64,000 bases of DNA from Chitinophaga sp. CF118 (GCF_900112615.1 NZ_FOMK01000001.1:248001-312000); one strand, 5' to 3'. Shown: positions 18,489 through 26,958, counted from the first letter of the stretch. Notes: a model not told the origin generated them from the sequence alone. Numbers and translations are program-made.

Positions 18489-19067
18489 ATGAAGACCTTA
18501 TTTCTCGTAATGACAGGGCTTGCGCTATGCGTGGCCGGAAAAGCTCAGGAAATCATCAAATTACGTCCGGACGATACCATGACGGACTCTATTGTTTATC
18601 AGACTTCAACAAGTATTCTGGTAATTAACAAAGTAGATCTGGTGAATTATATGCAGATGCTGGATACTATGCTGCAAAACAACTGTTACGATAAAAAGTC
18701 GTTCCGCAACATCCAGTTCAGCCACCTTACACCGGAAGAAGTAGAGTCGCACTTTACACAGGCCAAAGCCTACCTGGCCGATCCTTCCCATACAGAGTTG
18801 CACTATAGCACAGATAAGTTTACTTTATTCTGGACACCAGGTGAAGGAATCCTTCTCCCCTACATCGACGAGCTTTTAACACAGCTTTTAACCGATGCAC
18901 GGATAAAAGTAATAGACAGGACCAGCAAACTCCCCGTACCTCAATACACCATATTTTATGAAGATATTGATGGACAAGCTTTTAAAATATATAAACTTCC
19001 TACTGGCAAGATTATTTTCAAGGAAAGTAATTACTACATAGAGCAGTTTGTGAAAGCAAGAAGCTAA
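18489..19067 (+). CDS. Exported protein of unknown function
   Basis: Not recognised. It has 192 residues with a signal peptide (MKTLFLVMTGLALCVAGKAQ) and a mature domain of mixed alpha/beta character containing a single Cys. It ends in a YIEQFVKARS helix. It has its own promoter and terminator, so it is probably a genuine monocistronic gene. Confidence 0.6.
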   Translation: MKTLFLVMTGLALCVAGKAQEIIKLRPDDTMTDSIVYQTSTSILVINKVDLVNYMQMLDTMLQNNCYDKKSFRNIQFSHLTPEEVESHFTQAKAYLADPSHTELHYSTDKFTLFWTPGEGILLPYIDELLTQLLTDARIKVIDRTSKLPVPQYTIFYEDIDGQAFKIYKLPTGKIIFKESNYYIEQFVKARS

Positions 19068-19090
19068 AGATTGGAACAATTATCGACAAA

Positions 19091-19130
19091 ACGAAAGGCT
19101 GTATCACATTGATGCAGCCTTCGTTTTTTG
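19091..19130 (+). terminator. Terminator after the 18489 gene
   Basis: Hairpin of ACGAAAGGCTG (19091-19101) with CAGCCTTCGT (19115-19124), one bulge, followed by a run of T. Confidence 0.7.
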
Positions 19131-19191
19131 TATCATTAATCCGGCTGAGATAAACTCCGGAGTACAACTTCATTATTACCACACTTACCGT

Positions 19192-19989
19192 TTAAAAGTC
19201 CGAATACTCAGCGGGGTGAAGCAGGATCACCTCTGTACGGGAGGTATTATGAGCATATTGCGGCTGTGGCAATAACGCTTTCCAGGCCGGATCACTGCTG
19301 AATGCTTTCCAGTGTTCATCACGCGCTGCACGGTTCTCAAAAGTAGTCATATACATAAGGTTAGGCATACGGCTACCACTCAATACATCTGCATAAAACA
19401 CTGCGTTAAAACCCAGTTTTTTGAAAATACCCACTTCATCTCCCTTATTGAACATATCTACCTTATTCTGGTGCAACTTCTCAGACGCACTTTCATAATT
19501 ACGTAACTCATAAATCCTTTCACTTTTTATTGACTTCAATACTGGTATCTCCATTTTAGGCATACCTGGAAATGCTTCAAGGATCACTGTTTCCATCCTG
19601 GTATACACCGGTTTATCCCAGGCAGCATCTATATAGTCTTTCCCTGCTGTAACATAAGTACTGTTGGCAAGCAGCTGCTGTGGCAGTTTTAGCAGTTGCT
19701 CCGCTGAACGGCCAGGTAAAAATACATATACACGACGGTCTGCAGTTGTATCATTATCTATCGGTTTAAATACACCCACATTTGCAATACCGGCCTTATG
19801 GGCAGCGGGTAATAAAGCATCTTTCAGATAAGCATCCAGGCGGGTTTCCTGGGTCGCGTCCTTCAGGTGGTAGATCAGAATACTGTAATACTCTTTCTGA
19901 GGAGGAATCCGGCTTGCCTGCGTAAACAACGGCAGAAGTAATACAGTTAGGCAGATTATTACTGCCAGAGTGGAATTATGTTTTTTCAC
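19192..19989 (-). CDS. Exported NIPSNAP-family protein
   Basis: A signal peptide (LAVIICLTVLLLPLFTQAS) is followed by two related ferredoxin-like halves; the second has the NIPSNAP pattern: IYELRNYESASEKLHQNKVDMF, then FNAVFYADVLSG, LMYMTTFENRAARDEHWKAF. NIPSNAP proteins have no settled biochemical role. 265 residues. The gene stands alone and converges with the 18489 gene. Confidence 0.8.
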   Translation of the reverse strand: MKKHNSTLAVIICLTVLLLPLFTQASRIPPQKEYYSILIYHLKDATQETRLDAYLKDALLPAAHKAGIANVGVFKPIDNDTTADRRVYVFLPGRSAEQLLKLPQQLLANSTYVTAGKDYIDAAWDKPVYTRMETVILEAFPGMPKMEIPVLKSIKSERIYELRNYESASEKLHQNKVDMFNKGDEVGIFKKLGFNAVFYADVLSGSRMPNLMYMTTFENRAARDEHWKAFSSDPAWKALLPQPQYAHNTSRTEVILLHPAEYSDF

Positions 19990-20054
19990 GGGAAGATCGT
20001 TTTTCGAAATATATCATGAAAAAAGAAATAACCGGTGGTAAATGTTAAGAATGG

Positions 20055-20094
20055 TAACAAAAAAACGGCCGCTCTGATATATCAGAACGGCCGT
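20055..20094 (-). terminator. Terminator of pnp
   Basis: GC-rich stem 20065-20079 with 20080-20094 (one mismatch), followed on the minus strand by a T-run (the A-run at 20059-20065). Confidence 0.75.
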
Positions 20095-20119
20095 CAAGCT
20101 TATTGAATCAATTCGATTT

Positions 20120-22468
20120 CTATTGTTCGTCGAAAGTTGGTTCGTCTGGTTTTGAGTTTGAAGGGCGTGGACCACGATCGTTCCTGTCGCCACGGTCAAA
20201 GCGGTCACCACCTCTGTCACCACCACGATCATTGCGGAATGAAGGACGTCCACCACGGTCGCCGCCTCTGTCACCACCACGATCACCTCTGTCACCACGG
20301 TCTCTGCGATCACCTCTGTCTTCACGATCACCTTCAGGCCTTTCCACATAACCTTCTGGTTTTGGCATCAGCACACGACGGCTCAGTTTAAACTTACCGG
20401 TTTTAGGATCTGTACCTACCAGTTTCACTTTCACTTTTTCGCCGTCTGTCAGCACACCATCCATTGTTTCCAGGCGTTTCCAGGATACTTCGGAAATGTG
20501 CAGCAAACCTTGTTTACCAGGAAGGAACTCTACGAATGCACCGTAAGGCATTACTGATTTAACGGTAGACTCGTATACCTCTCCTACTACTGGTACCGCA
20601 ACGATGCCTTTTATCCAGTCGAGGGCCTTCATCAGACCTTCTCTGTTTGCGCAGAATATACTTACTTCACCAGTTTCACCAACTTCTTCGATGTTGATGT
20701 TAGTACCGGTTTCGCGTTGAATTTCCTGAATAACTTTACCACCGGGTCCGATCACTGCGCCAATAAATTCGCGGTCGATGATCAGTTTCTCCATACGTGG
20801 AGCATGTGGTTTTGGTTCTGGACGGGCAGCACCCATACAGCCATACATGGCGTCAATGATGTGCAGGCGTCCCTGGCGGGCCTGGGATAATGCTGCACGC
20901 ATTACATCCATGCTCAAACCATCCACCTTAATATCCATCTGGATACCTACGATACCATCGCGGGTTCCGGTTACTTTAAAGTCCATGTCTCCCAGGTGAT
21001 CTTCATCTCCGAGGATATCTGTCAGTACAGCCCACTTGCCATCGGAAGCACGGGAAATAAGCCCCATTGCCACACCGGAAACGTGTTTAGGCAAAGGAAC
21101 ACCCGCATCCATCAGCGCCAGTGAACCGGCACAAACGGTAGCCATAGAAGAGGAACCATTGGATTCCAGGATATCAGATACTACCCTTACAGTGTAAGCA
21201 TAGTCACTACCCGGCATCATTTGCTTCAGAGAGCGCATTGCCAGGTTACCATGACCTACTTCACGACGGCCGGGGCCGCGCATCATTTTCACCTCTCCTG
21301 TAGAGAAAGGCGGAAAGTTATAATGCAGTATAAATTTTGAATACTTGGAAACAGCAGCGCTTTCAATCAGCAGCTCATCATCCGGAGTACCCAAAGTTAC
21401 AGTTGTCAGAGATTGTGTTTCACCACGGGTGAACAGTGCAGAACCGTGTGGAGAAGGAAGGATATCCACTTCCATGTTCAGCGGACGAACCTGATCCAGG
21501 CTACGGCCATCCAGACGAACTTTATCGTCCAGGATCATGTTACGGATCACTTCTTTTTCCAGGTCATGGAAGTATTTGCCTACTAATGGAGCGTCTTCCT
21601 CAGGCAATTCGCCCAGGGATTCTACCAGTTCAGTACGTATAGCATCAAAAGCATCTCCACGTTCGTGTTTACCAACAGCAGATTTAGCTACTGTAAGGAT
21701 ACGGTCTGTAGAGAAGGCGATAACTTTAGCTTTCAGCTCTTCATTTTCACGGGGTAATTCGAAAGCACGTTTTGCTTTGTCACCAGTCAGTTTACGCAGT
21801 TCTTCCTGCGCCTTCACCTGTACTTTAATGGCAGCGTGAGCGATTTCGATAGCTTTGATTACATCTTCCTCGCTGCACTCCTTACTTTCGCCTTCCACCA
21901 TCATGATGTTCTTTTCGGTAGCGGCTATGATAAAGTCCATATCTGCTTTTTCCAGCAGGGTACGGTTAGGATTTACAACGAAGTTGCCATCTATGCGGGC
22001 AACTCTTACTTCGGAAATGATTTCCTGGATGGGTACGTCAGAAACGGCCAGGGCAGCAGAAGCCGCCAGGGCAGCCAGGGCATCCGGCATCACTTCTGCA
22101 TCAGAAGAGATGAGGGAAACCAGTACCTGTACTTCGCAGAAATAATCATCAGGGAACAAAGGGCGCAATGCGCGGTCGATCAGACGAGATATTAAAACTT
22201 CGGAATCAGACAGTTTACCTTCGCGTTTAAAGAACGAACCCGGGATACGGCCTGCAGAAGCAAATTTTTCCTGGTAGTCAACAGTAAGTGGAAAGAATGA
22301 TTGTCCTGGTTTGGGAGTTTTATTTGCAACAACAGTAGCCAACAGGATACTATTGCCGAGACGTACCGTAACTGCACCATCTGCCTGGCGGGCTAACTTA
22401 CCAGTTTCGATAGTCACGATCCGGCCATCTCCTATATCGAAATTGACTGAAATAGGTGTCAGATTCAT
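20120..22468 (-). CDS. pnp: Polyribonucleotide nucleotidyltransferase with Asp/Arg/Gly-rich tail
   Basis: PNPase degrades RNA phosphorolytically from the 3' end. The 782-residue protein has two RNase PH domains (from MNLTPISVNFDIGDG; second with FPPFSTGEVKMMRGPGRREVGHG), a KH domain (IDREFIGAVIGPGGKVIQEI near 565) and an S1 domain (GEVYESTVKSVMPYGAFVEF near 630). After about residue 705 it continues as a low-complexity tail of DR, GD and RGG units, longer than the short tail of E. coli PNPase. The two shadow frames across the tail are artefacts. Gene order rpsO-pnp matches E. coli. Confidence 0.97.
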   Translation of the reverse strand: MNLTPISVNFDIGDGRIVTIETGKLARQADGAVTVRLGNSILLATVVANKTPKPGQSFFPLTVDYQEKFASAGRIPGSFFKREGKLSDSEVLISRLIDRALRPLFPDDYFCEVQVLVSLISSDAEVMPDALAALAASAALAVSDVPIQEIISEVRVARIDGNFVVNPNRTLLEKADMDFIIAATEKNIMMVEGESKECSEEDVIKAIEIAHAAIKVQVKAQEELRKLTGDKAKRAFELPRENEELKAKVIAFSTDRILTVAKSAVGKHERGDAFDAIRTELVESLGELPEEDAPLVGKYFHDLEKEVIRNMILDDKVRLDGRSLDQVRPLNMEVDILPSPHGSALFTRGETQSLTTVTLGTPDDELLIESAAVSKYSKFILHYNFPPFSTGEVKMMRGPGRREVGHGNLAMRSLKQMMPGSDYAYTVRVVSDILESNGSSSMATVCAGSLALMDAGVPLPKHVSGVAMGLISRASDGKWAVLTDILGDEDHLGDMDFKVTGTRDGIVGIQMDIKVDGLSMDVMRAALSQARQGRLHIIDAMYGCMGAARPEPKPHAPRMEKLIIDREFIGAVIGPGGKVIQEIQRETGTNINIEEVGETGEVSIFCANREGLMKALDWIKGIVAVPVVGEVYESTVKSVMPYGAFVEFLPGKQGLLHISEVSWKRLETMDGVLTDGEKVKVKLVGTDPKTGKFKLSRRVLMPKPEGYVERPEGDREDRGDRRDRGDRGDRGGDRGGDRGGRPSFRNDRGGDRGGDRFDRGDRNDRGPRPSNSKPDEPTFDEQ

Positions 22469-22499
22469 AAAAAAGTGAGGATTAAATTAGTATACCTAA

Positions 22500-22540
22500 A
22501 AAAAAACTATTCCCAACCTAATAAGTTGGGAATAGCGCTA
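22500..22540 (-). terminator. rpsO-pnp intergenic hairpin
   Basis: Perfect 11-bp stem (22507-22517 with 22525-22535), 7-nt loop, followed on the minus strand by a T-run. It lies between rpsO and pnp and could act as the rpsO terminator with partial read-through, or as an RNase processing site. Confidence 0.75.
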
Positions 22541-22555
22541 TAAAAAAGTTCTTCG

Positions 22556-22828
22556 TTATTTTCTGAGACCTAACTTCTCAAGCAGGCCACGGTAGCCAGT
22601 GAGGTTAGTTTTAGACAGGTAAGAAAGCAAACGCTTTCTCTGGCCTACCATTTTCATTAAACCACGGTCTGAAGAAAAGTCCTTTTTGTTTGCTTTCCGG
22701 TGACTGGAAATGCTGTTGATACGCTCAGTCAGCAGGGCGATTTGCGCTTCTGTAGAGCCTGTATTTTTCTCGCTTCCACCAAATTCTTTAAAAATATTGG
22801 CTTTCTTTTCAACAGTTAAGTAAGACAT
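22556..22828 (-). CDS. rpsO: 30S ribosomal protein S15
   Basis: Primary 16S rRNA-binding protein of the small-subunit platform. The 90-residue length is typical; conserved segments are TGSTEAQIALLTERI, HRKANKKDFSSDRGL and VGQRKRLLSYL. The start MSYLTVEKKANIF is usual for Bacteroidota S15. It is upstream of pnp and has its own promoter. Confidence 0.97.
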   Translation of the reverse strand: MSYLTVEKKANIFKEFGGSEKNTGSTEAQIALLTERINSISSHRKANKKDFSSDRGLMKMVGQRKRLLSYLSKTNLTGYRGLLEKLGLRK

Positions 22829-22881
22829 CTTTTGATAAATAATAAAATGATAAAGGTTTTTTATTCGCTATTTTTCCGGTG

Positions 22882-22912
22882 CAAAGGTAAATTAAAAATT
22901 ACGAATTAACAA
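22882..22912 (-). promoter_or_regulatory. Promoter of rpsO
   Basis: On the minus strand, TTG at 22912-22910 and TACCTTTG at 22889-22882 with 20 nt between, followed by a GC-containing start region. Confidence 0.5.
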
Positions 22913-22974
22913 TCATAAATAATAATTGCCATCCGGAGGCACTCCGGAATCCTTGCCCTCTGAATATTAATTGC

Positions 22975-23667
22975 TTATGCAAAGTTGACAGTCGCATTGT
23001 CACTCACCAGCCCGTTTTCCGTACGCAGTACACGGGAAGGGAACTTCTGAAGCAGGATATAATCATGGGTAGCCATCACAACGGCGGCCCCTTCTTCCCT
23101 GCTGATCCTGAATAATAACTGCATAATCCCGTCTGAAGTTTCAGGATCCAGGTTACCGGTAGGCTCATCCGCAAGAATCAGCTTGGGAGAGTTCAACATA
23201 GCCCGGGCAATATCCACACGCTGCTGTTCACCACCACTCAGTTCATATGGCATTTTGAACCCTTTGGTACCTAATCCCACCTTTTCCAGCACATCATGAA
23301 TCTTTTCTTCCATCCTCTTATTATCCTCCCAGCCGGTGGCCTTCAGGGCAAATTTCAGGTTATCATGCACTGTTCTGTCTGTCAGCAACTGGAAATCCTG
23401 GAATACTACCCCCAGGTTACGCCGAAGGTAAGGCACCTTCTTCCAGTCCATCTTTTTCAGATCAAATCCTACTACCTGCCCGGACCCTTCACGTAAATAA
23501 AGATCCCCGTACAGCGTTTTCAGTAAGCTGGACTTTCCAGTACCCGTTTTACCGATCAGGTACACAAACTCACCCTTGTTCACAGTAATATTCACGTCGG
23601 ACAGTATCAGGGAATTTCCCTGATATATATTCACATTTGATAACTGTATAATCGGTTGCTCAGTCAT
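22975..23667 (-). CDS. ftsE: FtsE-like ABC transporter ATPase
   Basis: A 230-residue ABC ATPase: Walker A GKTGTGKSSLL (residues 38-48), signature LSGGEQQRVDIARAM, Walker B LILADEPTGNLD, and the H-loop MATHDYILLQ. The overall form, with GEFVYLIGKTGTGKSSLLK and PYLRRNLGVVFQDFQLL, is that of FtsE, which with FtsX regulates septal peptidoglycan hydrolases. No ftsX gene is adjacent, so a MacB/LolD-type role cannot be excluded. Confidence 0.85.
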   Translation of the reverse strand: MTEQPIIQLSNVNIYQGNSLILSDVNITVNKGEFVYLIGKTGTGKSSLLKTLYGDLYLREGSGQVVGFDLKKMDWKKVPYLRRNLGVVFQDFQLLTDRTVHDNLKFALKATGWEDNKRMEEKIHDVLEKVGLGTKGFKMPYELSGGEQQRVDIARAMLNSPKLILADEPTGNLDPETSDGIMQLLFRISREEGAAVVMATHDYILLQKFPSRVLRTENGLVSDNATVNFA

Positions 23668-23720
23668 AAATCCTATGAAATGGGTTTAGAAGTATACAAA
23701 ATTAGCCAATATAATTGGAT

Positions 23721-23740
23721 TATACCCTGATATACCCTGA
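23721..23740. repeat. Tandem 10-bp repeat, two copies
   Basis: TATACCCTGA occurs twice head to tail. It lies 20 bp before the 11-nt repeat hairpin in the divergent ftsE-blaI spacer. The role is unknown. Confidence 0.7.
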
Positions 23741-23760
23741 ACAGATATCAGACAAGTTTC

Positions 23761-23870
23761 AGACAGGGAGTAAAGAGGCTCATCCTACCTTAAAAAACGT
23801 AGGATGAGCCTCTTTACTCCCTCTTTACTCCCTCTTTACTCCCTCTTTACTCCCTGTCTACTCCCTGTCT
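23761..23870. repeat. Hairpin built of 11-nt repeat units (element A)
   Basis: A perfect 24-bp stem (23765-23788 with 23799-23822, 10-nt loop) lies in a 110-bp element. On the right side, the 11-nt unit TCTTTACTCCC is present four times in a row (23811-23854), then TGTCTACTCCC once and TGTCT. The left side carries one unit only, AGACAGGGAGTAAAGAGG from 23761. The arms thus differ by whole units. The element is non-coding (11 is not a multiple of 3) and lies between divergent genes, so it is not an ordinary terminator for either. It shares its unit with the element at 62117. Confidence 0.9.
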
Positions 23871-23946
23871 AAAACCCGTGTAATTAATATCTGCATAATA
23901 CCTCAAAGAATCTTCAATATTCTTATATCCATTCAAACTAAAAATA

Positions 23947-23973
23947 TAGTTTTAAAACTAATTAATTAGTTTT
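23947..23973 (+). promoter_or_regulatory. Probable BlaI operator
   Basis: Two overlapping palindromes: 14 bp (23947-23960) and a perfect 20 bp (23954-23973), giving three alternating TAGTTTTA / TAAAACTA half-sites 31-57 nt before the blaI ATG. BlaI/MecI repressors bind paired inverted half-sites at their own promoter, so autoregulation is expected. The site would cover the promoter, of which TACCTTAG (23973-23980) could be a weak -7 box. Confidence 0.6.
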
Positions 23974-24003
23974 ACCTTAGTTTCAGATTCCAAAACATAC
24001 AAA

Positions 24004-24378
24004 ATGAGTAGTGTAAAAGCATTAACAAAAGCAGAAGAGCAGATCATGCATGCATTGTGGAAAACCGGACCGGCATTCGGCAAAGAGATCGTTGACGCCC
24101 TCCCCGATCCAAAGCCACATTATAATACGGTAGCCACCCTGCTGAAGATCCTCATGGAAAAAGGATTTGTCGACTTTAAAGCCTACGGCAAATCTCACCA
24201 GTATTTTACCCTTGTCAGCAAAGATGATTATAGCCGTAATACCATGAAGCATTTTGTGAAAGGTTATTTCGCCGGCTCCTTCAGCGATATGGTGTCCTTT
24301 TTTGTAAAAGAAAAAGATATCAGCGTGAACGACCTGGAACAACTGCTGGAACAAATTAAAAACGCTAAAAACAAATAA
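24004..24378 (+). CDS. blaI: BlaI/MecI/CopY-family repressor
   Basis: A 124-residue winged-helix repressor: KAEEQIMHALWKTGPAFGKEIVDALP (first helices) and HYNTVATLLKILMEKGFVDFKAYGKSHQYF (recognition helix and wing), then a dimerisation region. In known systems, the partner M56 protein cleaves the repressor or triggers its cleavage when a cell-wall signal is sensed. The M56-TonB gene begins 2 nt later, so they form one operon. The upstream palindromes are likely its operator. Confidence 0.93.
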   Translation: MSSVKALTKAEEQIMHALWKTGPAFGKEIVDALPDPKPHYNTVATLLKILMEKGFVDFKAYGKSHQYFTLVSKDDYSRNTMKHFVKGYFAGSFSDMVSFFVKEKDISVNDLEQLLEQIKNAKNK

Positions 24379-24380
24379 TC

Positions 24381-25616
24381 ATGGTTCTGTTCATTACTTA
24401 CCTCATTAAGGTATTCATCTGCTCAGGTGTGTTGTATGGCTATTATGCGCTGGCACTGAAAAATGATAATTCCCACCAATGGAACAGATACTATCTGCTG
24501 CTGGCTACTCTTTTATCTTTAGTTCTGCCCCTGTTGCAGATCCAGATACCTTTTTATAATCAGCCGGAGGCACAGACCTATACCACTCAACTGATAACCC
24601 TGCGGGAGTTTATCACTTATGGTGGAAACAAAGAAGAACACTCCCTCTCAGGGTTATGGCTGGTTTGTTATACCCTGGTAGGTACATTGCTTTTAGGACG
24701 CATGTTACTGAACCTTCGTAAAATACATATGCTTGCTAAAACGAGCCGTATAGATGAGCATACCGGTTTCATCCTGCTGGAAAACCATCAGATTCAGTCT
24801 CCCTTTTCTTTTTTTAATAATATTTTCTGGAATGGGAATATTAAGCCAGACAGTAAAGTAGGACAACAGATTCTGCGGCATGAACTGGCACACATAACCG
24901 GCCATCATACTACCGACAAAATGCTGATGGAAGCCATCTGCGCCCTCTACTGGATTAATCCCTTTTTCCATCTGCTGAAACGGGAACTGAGTATGGTTCA
25001 TGAATTTATTGCAGATAAAGCGGCAGCCGATGAGGATACTGCCTCTGATTATGCACGCACCATTCTCCTGCTCACCTTACAAAGTAAACAACTGCCTATA
25101 GTCAACAATTTTTCACAGGCACCGGTAAAACGCCGCATCCTGATGCTATTTAATAACAAAACCAATAACACAATTATGAAAAAATCAATCGTCCTGCCAA
25201 TTGTAGTAACACTGATTGCCTTTATCAGTTTTCAGCAGAAAAATCATGCCCAGGCTACTTCTCCTGCTAAGAAACAGGCCCCGGCTAACAACAAAGAGGT
25301 ATTTACATTTGTAGAAAACCCGCCTACGTTTAAAGGTGGTGAAAATGCACTCGGTGAATTTTTAAGTAAAAATATTCACTATCCTAAAGCAGCTCATGAA
25401 AAAGGCGTTGGGGGCACTGTGTATATTAGGTTTGTTGTAGAAAGTGACGGTAGCGTCCAGAATATCAAGAGTATAGGCCAGCCTTTAGGTTATGGATTGG
25501 ATGAGGAAGCCTTACGTGTGGTAAAGCTGATGCCTAACTGGGAACCAGGTAAACATAAAGGTCAGTTAGTGGCTGTGGAATTCAATCTGCCTATAAAATA
25601 TTCTTTACAAAAATAA
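24381..25616 (+). CDS. M56 (BlaR1-type) membrane metallopeptidase fused to a TonB C-terminal domain
   Basis: Partner of BlaI. The N-terminal part has three membrane segments (residues about 2-26, 38-56 and 91-110), then the zinc motif HELAH at 167-171 in the cytoplasmic peptidase region, and VHEFIADKAA as the distal ligand region. A fourth membrane segment (IVLPIVVTLIAFISF, from about 268) leads to a TonB C-terminal domain (PPTFKGGENALGEFLSKNIHYP to the end, about 312-411). Instead of the penicillin-binding sensor of BlaR1, the periplasmic part is TonB-like, a frequent Bacteroidota arrangement whose signal is unknown. 411 residues. Confidence 0.88.
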   Translation: MVLFITYLIKVFICSGVLYGYYALALKNDNSHQWNRYYLLLATLLSLVLPLLQIQIPFYNQPEAQTYTTQLITLREFITYGGNKEEHSLSGLWLVCYTLVGTLLLGRMLLNLRKIHMLAKTSRIDEHTGFILLENHQIQSPFSFFNNIFWNGNIKPDSKVGQQILRHELAHITGHHTTDKMLMEAICALYWINPFFHLLKRELSMVHEFIADKAAADEDTASDYARTILLLTLQSKQLPIVNNFSQAPVKRRILMLFNNKTNNTIMKKSIVLPIVVTLIAFISFQQKNHAQATSPAKKQAPANNKEVFTFVENPPTFKGGENALGEFLSKNIHYPKAAHEKGVGGTVYIRFVVESDGSVQNIKSIGQPLGYGLDEEALRVVKLMPNWEPGKHKGQLVAVEFNLPIKYSLQK

Positions 25617-25633
25617 GGAAAGGCTCACGTATG

Positions 25634-25654
25634 GTAAGACCACCAGGTCTTTTA
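25634..25654 (+). terminator. Terminator after the M56-TonB gene
   Basis: Short hairpin AAGACC/GGTCTT (25636-25641 with 25646-25651) with T-run, 18 nt after the stop. A second nested hairpin follows at 25656-25688. Confidence 0.55.
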
Positions 25655-25655
25655 A

Positions 25656-25688
25656 TGTGGTCAGGACGGCATTCACCGTCCGGCCACA
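25656..25688. other. Nested hairpin between convergent genes
   Basis: TGTGGTC (25656-25662) pairs with GGCCACA (25682-25688) outside GGACGG/CCGTCC (25664-25669 with 25676-25681). No T-run follows. It is the middle one of three hairpins in this junction; the role is unknown. Confidence 0.5.
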
Positions 25689-25699
25689 ATTCTCATTAA

Positions 25700-25740
25700 A
25701 ACGAAAAGCGGTCAGCCGGTTAAAAAAACCGGCTGACCGC
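25700..25740 (-). terminator. Terminator of purM
   Basis: Perfect 14-bp stem (25708-25721 with 25727-25740) with A-only loop, followed on the minus strand by TTTTCGTTTT. Confidence 0.75.
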
Positions 25741-25750
25741 AGGCAATTTA

Positions 25751-26929
25751 TCAGTTATACACAAACTCTCCCTTCTCACTACGTACCGTTACCTGTTTTA
25801 CCTCTGCCGCTTCTACCCTTCCCACAATCTGTGCATCTATATTAAAGCTTTGACTGATCTTAATAAGATCTGCTGCAATATTTTCAGGTACATACAATTC
25901 CATTCTATGTCCCATATTAAATACCTGGTACATCTCTTTCCAACCGGTACCGGACTGCTCCTGGATCAGGCTAAATAAAGGAGGTATTGGGAAAAGGTTA
26001 TCCTTGATCACATGCAGGTTATCTATAAAGTGCAGCACTTTCGTTTGCGCTCCGCCACTGCAATGCACCAGACCGTGAATCTGGGAACGGTAACCGTCCA
26101 GGATCTTTTTAATAACAGGTGCGTATGTACGTGTAGGTGACAACACAAGCTGGCCGGCATCAATAGTTCCAAAACCAGGGATCTCTATTTTATCTGTCAA
26201 TGACTTTTTACCACTGAATACCAGTGCGGCAGGAATACCGGGATCAAAACTTTCCGGGAATTTAGCAGCCACCGCTTTATTAAATACATCGTGACGGGCA
26301 GAAGTCAGTCCATTACTACCCATACCTCCGTTGTAAGATTTCTCGTAAGAAGCCTTTCCGGAAGAAGACAATCCAACGATCACATCACCAGCCTGTATGG
26401 TATGATTAGAGATTACATCTGCTTTCTTCATCCGGCAGGTAACTGTAGAATCCACAATGATGGTTCGTACCAGGTCTCCCACATCGGCAGTTTCACCACC
26501 GGTAGAGTAAATACTGATACCATAACCCCGCAACTCTTCAAGGATCTCTTCTGTACCATTAATGATAGCAGCAATCACTTCTCCAGGTATCAGTTGTTTA
26601 TTACGACCAATAGTAGATGATAACAGGATATTTTCAGTGGCCCCCACACATAACAGGTCGTCCAGGTTCATGATGATGGCATCCTGCGCAATACCTCTCC
26701 ACACATCCAGATTACCGGTTTCTTTCCAGTAAGTGTATGCGAGAGACGATTTTGTACCGGCTCCATCAGCATGCATAATATTACACCAGTCATCCTGTCC
26801 ACCCAATATATCGGGTACTATTTTACAAAATGCTTTTGGAAACAGTCCTTTGTCTATATGCTTTATAGCATTGTGCACATCTTCTTTTCCTGCCGAAACA
26901 CCGCGCTGCGCGTAGATATTCTGATCCAC
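25751..26929 (-). CDS. purM: Phosphoribosylformylglycinamidine cyclo-ligase (AIR synthase)
   Basis: Closes the imidazole ring of AIR in purine synthesis, using ATP. Motifs: an N-terminal YAQRGVSAGKEDVHNAI, HADGAGTKSSLAY, AQDAIIMNLDDLLCVGA (metal/substrate loop) and STGGETADVGD. At 392 residues it is longer than the roughly 345-residue E. coli enzyme, and its N-terminus differs, as in other Bacteroidota. It stands alone, divergent from ribF. Confidence 0.9.
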   Translation of the reverse strand: MDQNIYAQRGVSAGKEDVHNAIKHIDKGLFPKAFCKIVPDILGGQDDWCNIMHADGAGTKSSLAYTYWKETGNLDVWRGIAQDAIIMNLDDLLCVGATENILLSSTIGRNKQLIPGEVIAAIINGTEEILEELRGYGISIYSTGGETADVGDLVRTIIVDSTVTCRMKKADVISNHTIQAGDVIVGLSSSGKASYEKSYNGGMGSNGLTSARHDVFNKAVAAKFPESFDPGIPAALVFSGKKSLTDKIEIPGFGTIDAGQLVLSPTRTYAPVIKKILDGYRSQIHGLVHCSGGAQTKVLHFIDNLHVIKDNLFPIPPLFSLIQEQSGTGWKEMYQVFNMGHRMELYVPENIAADLIKISQSFNIDAQIVGRVEAAEVKQVTVRSEKGEFVYN

Positions 26930-26958
26930 TGAGTAGTTTTAAAATGAATAATCAAATG

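Noticed and set aside
20014..20349. Open frames rich in Val/Thr (minus) or Ser/Pro/Arg (plus) across the pnp tail
   Set aside because: They are out-of-frame readings of the repetitive Asp/Arg/Gly codons of pnp.
23811..23870. CRISPR array
   Set aside because: The 11-nt units are directly adjacent with no spacers, and no cas gene is present.
23811..23870. G-quadruplex from GGG runs on the minus strand
   Set aside because: GGG runs are 8 nt apart, giving long loops; the perfect hairpin should be far more stable.
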